DNA of 64,000 nt from assembly GCA_910586575.1 (NCBI GenBank), contig CAJUJQ010000001.1, positions 1-64,000 on the forward strand, in the 5' to 3' direction. Of this stretch, positions 59,999 to 64,000 are shown piece by piece. Within the stretch, counting starts at the first letter, position 1. The number at the start of each line of letters is the position of its first letter. A program made the translations under genes and the position numbers. The DNA comes from an uncultured Clostridia bacterium (lineage in GTDB: Bacteria > Bacillota > Clostridia > Oscillospirales > Butyricicoccaceae). The notes under the pieces are model-generated. The model searched no databases. It had not been told where the DNA came from and saw nothing but the letters and a program-made list of their open reading frames with translations.

Positions 59999-60931
59999 AT
60001 GAAGTTAAAGGAATTCGGCGTACAGCTGGGCAGCCTGGTGCAGGAATTTGGCCTGGAGGTCGTATACGCCCCCGAAAATTTTGAAAAAATAGAAATCACG
60101 AAGGACGATGTCAACCGTCCCGCCCTGCAATTGGCAGGCTATTTCGATTACTTCGACCCCAGCCGCCTTCAGATTATCGGCAAGGTCGAAACCACCTACG
60201 TCGGGCAGTTTACCCCTGAACAGCGCCTCGCCGCGTTTGAAAAGCTGTTTTCTACCGGCATCCCCGCCCTCATCATTTCCCGCAATATCGATATTTACCC
60301 CGAATGCCTGGAAGCCGCGCAAAAACACCATATCCCGATTTTCCGTACCAATGAATTTACCTCAACCATCATGAGCGCGATTATTGCCTCGCTTAAGGTT
60401 TCACTTGCCCCCATGATCCAGCTGCACGGCGTGCTCGTCGAAATCTACGGCGAAGGCGTGCTCCTGCTCGGCGACTCCGGCGTCGGCAAGTCCGAAACCG
60501 CCATCGAGCTGGTGAAGCGCGGGCACCGCCTGATTGCCGACGACGCGGTCGAAATCAAGCGCGTTTCCGACAAAACCCTCGTCGGCACTGCCCCCGAGGT
60601 TATCCGCCACTTTATCGAGCTGCGCGGCATCGGCGTTATTGATGTGCGCCGCATCTTCGGTATGGGCGCGGTCAAGCTGACCGAGAAAATTGAGCTTGTC
60701 ATCAACCTCGAAACCTGGGAAGAAGGCAAGATGTACGACCGCCTCGGCCTGGACGGGCAAACCACCAGCATCCTCGATATCGCCGTACCGTCGCTGACCA
60801 TCCCGGTCAAGCCCGGACGCAACCTCGCGGTGATTATTGAGGTCGCCGCGATGAACAACCGCCATAAAAAGATGGGCTTCAACGCCGCGCAGGAGCTTCA
60901 GGAGCGTATGCTCAAGTCCTTCGGCGGATAA
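59999..60931 (+). CDS. hprK: HPr kinase/phosphorylase
   Basis: 310 residues. N-terminal domain (about 1-130) and a C-terminal kinase domain with Walker A GDSGVGKSETAIEL near residue 155 and the signature ELRGIGVIDVRRIFGMGAV near 205. It phosphorylates HPr on Ser46 to signal carbon catabolite repression in Firmicutes and reverses the reaction. First gene of a run with the PHP phosphoesterase and, after a repeat, the glucokinase. AGGAGG precedes ATG. Confidence 0.95.
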   Translation: MKLKEFGVQLGSLVQEFGLEVVYAPENFEKIEITKDDVNRPALQLAGYFDYFDPSRLQIIGKVETTYVGQFTPEQRLAAFEKLFSTGIPALIISRNIDIYPECLEAAQKHHIPIFRTNEFTSTIMSAIIASLKVSLAPMIQLHGVLVEIYGEGVLLLGDSGVGKSETAIELVKRGHRLIADDAVEIKRVSDKTLVGTAPEVIRHFIELRGIGVIDVRRIFGMGAVKLTEKIELVINLETWEEGKMYDRLGLDGQTTSILDIAVPSLTIPVKPGRNLAVIIEVAAMNNRHKKMGFNAAQELQERMLKSFGG

Positions 60932-60959
60932 CCCAGCAAAGGAGCATCAAAAATTACCC

Positions 60960-61694
60960 ATGCAGATTGTAGCAGATTTACACACGCATACCAATGTCAC
61001 CACGCACGCCTATTCCAGCCTTTCGGAAATGGTGCACGCGGCGAAGGAAGCCGGGCTGCTCGCCCTCGCCATCACCAACCATGGCCCCGCAATGGACGAC
61101 GGCGCGCATCAGTGGCACTTCGCAAACCTCAGCATTCTGCCCCGCGTGATTGACGGCGTTGTCGTCCTGCGCGGGATTGAATGCAATATCCTGCCGCCAA
61201 TGGGCGCTGTTGACCAAATCGAATATAAGTATTATAAGGAGCTGGAATATGTCATCGCGTCTTTTCATGACCCGATTTACAAGCCCGCATCCTTTGAGGC
61301 GCACACGGTCGCCATGGAAAACGTGCTGCGCGACCCCTTTATTACCACGCTGGGGCACCCGGGCACGCCTTCCTTCAAGTTCGATTATGAGCGTATCATT
61401 TCCCAATGCAACGAATACGGCAAGATTGTGGAAATCAACAACAATTCCATCAACGTGCGGCGCGGCTGTCAGGAAAACTGCCTGGAAATCGCGCGGCTGT
61501 GCAAAAAATACGAGGTCCCGGTCGTTGTTTCCAGCGACGCGCATATCACCTATCAGGTCGGCAAGTTCGATAACGCGCTTGCCATGCTGGAGGAGGCCGC
61601 GTTCCCGGAGGAACTGGTTGTCAATTCCAGCAAGGAGCGGCTTGCCGCGTACTTCCGTAAAATCCGTGGGCTGGAGCTGTTCCCGGAGGGATAA
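60960..61694 (+). CDS. PHP domain phosphoesterase (YcdX-like)
   Basis: 244 residues. Metal-binding PHP motifs: DLHTHTNVTTHAYS at the start, AITNHGPAMDDGAHQWH near 38-52, the GIECNI motif near 66, FHDPIY near 102, TLGHPGTP near 137 and SSDAHITYQ near 192. Members are trinuclear-metal phosphatases of broad or unknown substrate. It starts 28 bp after hprK, probably in the same transcript. Its TAA stop overlaps the first base of repeat copy B. Confidence 0.9.
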   Translation: MQIVADLHTHTNVTTHAYSSLSEMVHAAKEAGLLALAITNHGPAMDDGAHQWHFANLSILPRVIDGVVVLRGIECNILPPMGAVDQIEYKYYKELEYVIASFHDPIYKPASFEAHTVAMENVLRDPFITTLGHPGTPSFKFDYERIISQCNEYGKIVEINNNSINVRRGCQENCLEIARLCKKYEVPVVVSSDAHITYQVGKFDNALAMLEEAAFPEELVVNSSKERLAAYFRKIRGLELFPEG

Positions 61695-61847
61695 GGAACT
61701 GTGAATCAATCAATTGTGACAAGCGTGCCGCAGATTCTTTTGCCAAACAAGGCGCGTCTCCGCAGGCAGGCTGACGCCTGTCAAGGAAACCGGGCGCAGT
61801 ATGGGAAGATGCAGGCGATTGCCGCAAGTTATTTTTGAACAGTTCCT
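61694..61847 (+). repeat. AGGAACTGT-ended interspersed repeat, copy B
   Basis: 154 bp homologous to 12123-12277, same orientation, with AGGAACTGT...ACAGTTCCT ends and the same internal palindrome. The first base is the last base of the PHP gene stop codon, so insertion happened at the gene end. Confidence 0.85.
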
Positions 61848-61952
61848 AAAGGCAACAGCATACGGGCACGCCCGTCCGGGGGTGCAGGCTGGCACCCGGA
61901 AGGAGTCCGGGCAGGGCAAATCATGATACATGGCTAAGAGGAGGACAAACAC

Positions 61953-62891
61953 ATGAAAATCGGCATTGATTTGGGCGGCACGAACCTGGTCGCGGCGCTC
62001 TGCAAGGAAAACGGCGAAATCGTCAGCAAACTGTCGGTACCTACCAAGGTCGGCGACCCGGAAGGGGTCAAGGCGGATATGAAAATGCTTGCCAAAAAGG
62101 TCTGTGACAACCGCGGCATCTCCTACAAGCATGTCACGAGCATCGGCCTTGGCGTACCCGGTTCGTTCATCAAGGAAACCTGTACCTTTGAGTTCGCAAC
62201 CAACCTGCAAATGCGGAACGTATGCTTCGCGGAAGCGTTCAAGCCCGAGTTTGACGTGCCGGTCTATATCGACAACGACGGCAACTGTGCGGCGCTTGGC
62301 GAAGCCCTGCGCGGCGCGGGCACGGGCGCGCGCAACGTTGTAATGGTCACACTGGGCACGGGCGTCGGCGGCGGCCTGGTCATTGACGGCAAGCTGTATA
62401 CCGGCTCGAACAATATCGCGGGCGAAATCGGCCATATGGTTATTGTCGCAGGCGGCGACCAGTGCAACTGTGGGCGGCGCGGCTGCATGGAGCGCTACTG
62501 CTCCGCAACCGCAATGATCCGCATGGCAAACGAAGCGATGGACGGCAGCGCCGACGAAAGCAGCCTGCGCGCGGTGCGCGAGCAGAGCGGCAAAATCACC
62601 GCGAAGGACGTTTGTGACGCGCGTGACGCGGGCGACGCGCTGGCGGAGCGTGTATTCGATAAATACTGCGATTACCTGGCCTGCGGGCTGGCGAACCTAA
62701 TCAACATCCTTCAGCCGGACTGCATCGTGCTGGGCGGCGGCGTTTCCGGCTACGGCGAAAAACTCGCGGCCCCGGTACGCGAAAAGGTCGGCGCGGAGCA
62801 GTTCAAGGTCGGCGACAAGATGACCCCGGTCCATATTGCGACATTGGGCAATGACGCCGGGCTGATTGGCGCGGCAATGCTCAAGCGGTAA
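61953..62891 (+). CDS. ROK family glucokinase
   Basis: 312 residues. ATP-binding motif GIDLGGTNLVAAL at the start, catalytic Asp in DVPVYIDNDGN near 108, GTGVGGG near 131, and the ROK zinc motif CNCGRRGCME near 168 with the preceding GEIGHM His. It phosphorylates glucose or a related hexose. AGAGGAGGAC precedes ATG. It follows the hprK-PHP pair and fits a sugar-metabolism neighbourhood. A fructokinase or N-acyl-hexosamine role cannot be excluded. Confidence 0.9.
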   Translation: MKIGIDLGGTNLVAALCKENGEIVSKLSVPTKVGDPEGVKADMKMLAKKVCDNRGISYKHVTSIGLGVPGSFIKETCTFEFATNLQMRNVCFAEAFKPEFDVPVYIDNDGNCAALGEALRGAGTGARNVVMVTLGTGVGGGLVIDGKLYTGSNNIAGEIGHMVIVAGGDQCNCGRRGCMERYCSATAMIRMANEAMDGSADESSLRAVREQSGKITAKDVCDARDAGDALAERVFDKYCDYLACGLANLINILQPDCIVLGGGVSGYGEKLAAPVREKVGAEQFKVGDKMTPVHIATLGNDAGLIGAAMLKR

Positions 62892-62903
62892 TATCGATGA
62901 AAC

Positions 62904-62938
62904 GGACGCCGGGGGCAATCCCCGGCGCCCTTCTTTTT
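62904..62938 (+). terminator. Intrinsic terminator after the glucokinase
   Basis: GGACGCCGGGG with CCCCGGCGCC around a short loop, followed by a T-rich tract, just after the stop codon. Confidence 0.85.
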
Positions 62939-63035
62939 CGGGCAGAACCCCGTTCTGCTGTTTCAGACATTGTGTTTACGCGATGCCGTCAGTGCTGCCG
63001 CAGCCAGGGCGGTTTCTTGGGAAAGGAGTGTACAT

Positions 63036-63458
63036 ATGAAAGTTTTAGTGATTGACGCGCAGGGCGGCGGGATTGGCAGGCAGGTCATTTCCGCCATCCG
63101 GCAAAGTGACGTTCAATCGGAAATTATCGCGGTCGGGACGAACACCACCGCAACCTCCGCAATGCTGAAAGCGGGTGCGGACCACGGCGCGACGGGCGAA
63201 AATGCCGTTGTTGTCGGCGCGCGGAAAGCCGATGTTATCATTGGCCCGATTGGGATTGTGGTAGCGGATTCGATGTTTGGTGAGATTACCGCCGCGATGG
63301 CAAGGGCAGTCGGGCAAAGCAATGCAAAGCGGATTCTGATACCGGTCAGCCACTGCGACAATGTGATTGTAGGCGTTCGCGGCCTGAGCATGAAAGGCCT
63401 GGTCGATGAGGTCCTCACGGAATTAGCGCGCGGCAACGCAGGGGAGCAACGCATATAA
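63036..63458 (+). CDS. DUF3842 family protein
   Basis: 140 residues. Starts MKVLVIDAQGGGIGRQVI, a Gly-rich Rossmann-like turn, then TNTTATSAMLKAGADHGATGENAVV and GPIGIVVADSMFGEITAAMARAVGQS. Conserved hypothetical family in Clostridia; function unknown. The Gly-rich start suggests nucleotide or cofactor binding. GAAAGGAG lies 9 nt before ATG. Next to a NifX-like gene across a shared terminator. Confidence 0.85.
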   Translation: MKVLVIDAQGGGIGRQVISAIRQSDVQSEIIAVGTNTTATSAMLKAGADHGATGENAVVVGARKADVIIGPIGIVVADSMFGEITAAMARAVGQSNAKRILIPVSHCDNVIVGVRGLSMKGLVDEVLTELARGNAGEQRI

Positions 63459-63482
63459 AAAGCTGTAATATTGACATATAGG

Positions 63483-63556
63483 AACGGCGCATAAGAGCTG
63501 CATGAGATTTGTCCCGTAAAATCTCATAACACGCTCTTTTGCGCCGTTTATTTTTC
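63483..63556. terminator. Long bidirectional terminator hairpin
   Basis: AACGGCGCATAAGAGC (63483-63498) pairs with GCTCTTTTGCGCCGTT (63533-63548, one bulge), with a second inner ATGAGATTT/AAATCTCAT helix, then T-rich sequence. It lies between convergent genes. Confidence 0.85.
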
Positions 63557-63588
63557 AGTTCACCGGGGAAACCCCTTTGGATTCCCGG

Positions 63589-64000
63589 TCAGACTTCAGG
63601 CACGCGCTTCTGCACCTCCGGCGGGACGGCAATCGGGCCGCACCCCGCGCACCTGGAACAGTCATGCATACAGTTCATGGGGTCGTCCGGATCCTCCTCC
63701 CGGCAGAGGGTGAGGACAGACGGGTCGCCCTGGCGCTCGCCAGTCAGGAACTTCGCAACAGCCTCCTCGCAGGAACCGGAAACCCCCGGCACCAGCAGCA
63801 CGCCCAGCATTTCCAGCGCGTTGCGGGTGGAGATGCCCAGCCCGCCGCAAATCAGCACGTCAATCTGGTGCAGCCCAATCAGCTTGAGCATGGACGCCGA
63901 GCCAGTATCCGTACAGGGCAGCAGCTCCTTTGCGACCGGCTCCCCCCCTTCGGCGGTGACCATCAGGAAGCTTTTGCAGTCCGCCAGCGACTGCACCACC
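63589..64000 (-). CDS. NifX/NifB-like molybdenum-iron cluster protein, 5' end outside window
   Basis: At least 136 codons visible. Dinitrogenase iron-molybdenum-cofactor-type fold (NifX/NafY family): ASMLKLIGLHQIDVLICGGLGISTRNALEMLGVLLVPGVSGSCEEAVAKFLTGE, followed by a Cys-rich tail (MNCMHDCSRCAGCGP) that could hold a metal cluster. The usual N-terminal strand (MKIAVTSE-type) is missing, so the gene starts beyond the window. Stand-alone relatives are widespread in anaerobes without nitrogenase; role unknown. Confidence 0.8.
   Translation of the reverse strand, partial: VVQSLADCKSFLMVTAEGGEPVAKELLPCTDTGSASMLKLIGLHQIDVLICGGLGISTRNALEMLGVLLVPGVSGSCEEAVAKFLTGERQGDPSVLTLCREEDPDDPMNCMHDCSRCAGCGPIAVPPEVQKRVPEV

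Noticed and set aside
1..64000. CRISPR arrays, tRNA/rRNA genes, prophage genes
   Set aside because: No regularly spaced direct repeats, no tRNA or rRNA sequence, and no integrase, capsid, portal or transposase genes were seen.

Overview
The window looks like a chromosomal segment of a GC-rich, Gram-positive-type member of the Clostridia, probably an Oscillospiraceae- or Butyricicoccaceae-like gut or anaerobic bacterium. The indications are: FliY, FliW/CsrA and a DUF6470 (YviE-like) gene as in Firmicutes motility loci; an SLH surface protein; HPr kinase; a TepA-like ClpP-fold protease; a DUF1700/DUF4097/PspC envelope operon; and strong TTGACA-17-TATAAT promoters. No rRNA, tRNA, CRISPR array, phage or transposase gene was seen. 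Species assignment is inference.

Layout. 1-4250: a GH36 raffinose-synthase-type alpha-galactosidase, a permuted papain-fold protein, a GNAT acetyltransferase and a PilZ protein. 4407-9524 (minus): a three-gene phosphorelay (REC-HD-GYP-GGDEF regulator, HPt protein, hybrid kinase). 10024-10830: an orphan coiled-coil protein. 10906-19943 (minus): a chemoreceptor with an extracytoplasmic CZB-like zinc domain and an unknown protein, then a separate early flagellar operon flgB-flgC-fliE-motB-fliM-fliY-cheY-flhB. 20020-25514 (minus): chemoreceptor, FtsA-like actin-fold protein, EAL/HDOD protein. 25764-29358 (minus): fliD-fliS-fliT-like. comFB is divergent at 29591. 30327-42341 (minus): cheA-cheW-cheR-cheB-flgM-flgN-flgK-flgL-DUF6470-fliW-csrA. 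42769-48418: a giant SLH protein plus bacteriohemerythrin. 48624-53707 (minus): branched-chain amino-acid ABC transporter. 54049-56579: PadR-controlled envelope operon. 56823-64000: TepA-like protease, mannitol-1-phosphate dehydrogenase, ribosomal protein L28, HPr kinase, PHP phosphoesterase, ROK glucokinase, DUF3842 protein and a partial NifX-like protein.

Regulatory logic. The flgB operon has a sigma-A-type promoter. cheA, fliD and comFB instead share an unusual promoter motif, (G)NTWAC-N15-(G/A)TCGAWW with TTTTCC in the spacer, which I interpret as the flagellar sigma-28/SigD promoter of this organism. FlgM (anti-sigma), CsrA and FliW are encoded in that late operon. c-di-GMP functions are dense: a dual HD-GYP/GGDEF regulator, PilZ, ComFB and EAL/HDOD proteins. 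Several core flagellar genes (fliF, fliG, fliI, flhA, fliPQR, flgE, motA, fliA, flagellin) are not in the window.

The least explained signals are non-coding. They are (i) a structured repeat family whose three copies each abut the stop codon of a minus-strand gene and keep three hairpins despite changed stem sequences; (ii) a 197-214 bp MITE-like element in three copies; (iii) a roughly 155 bp repeat with AGGAACTGT termini in two copies; and (iv) a cluster of four perfect same-orientation DnaA boxes upstream of the TepA-like gene. FlgK and FliD also carry very large insertions.
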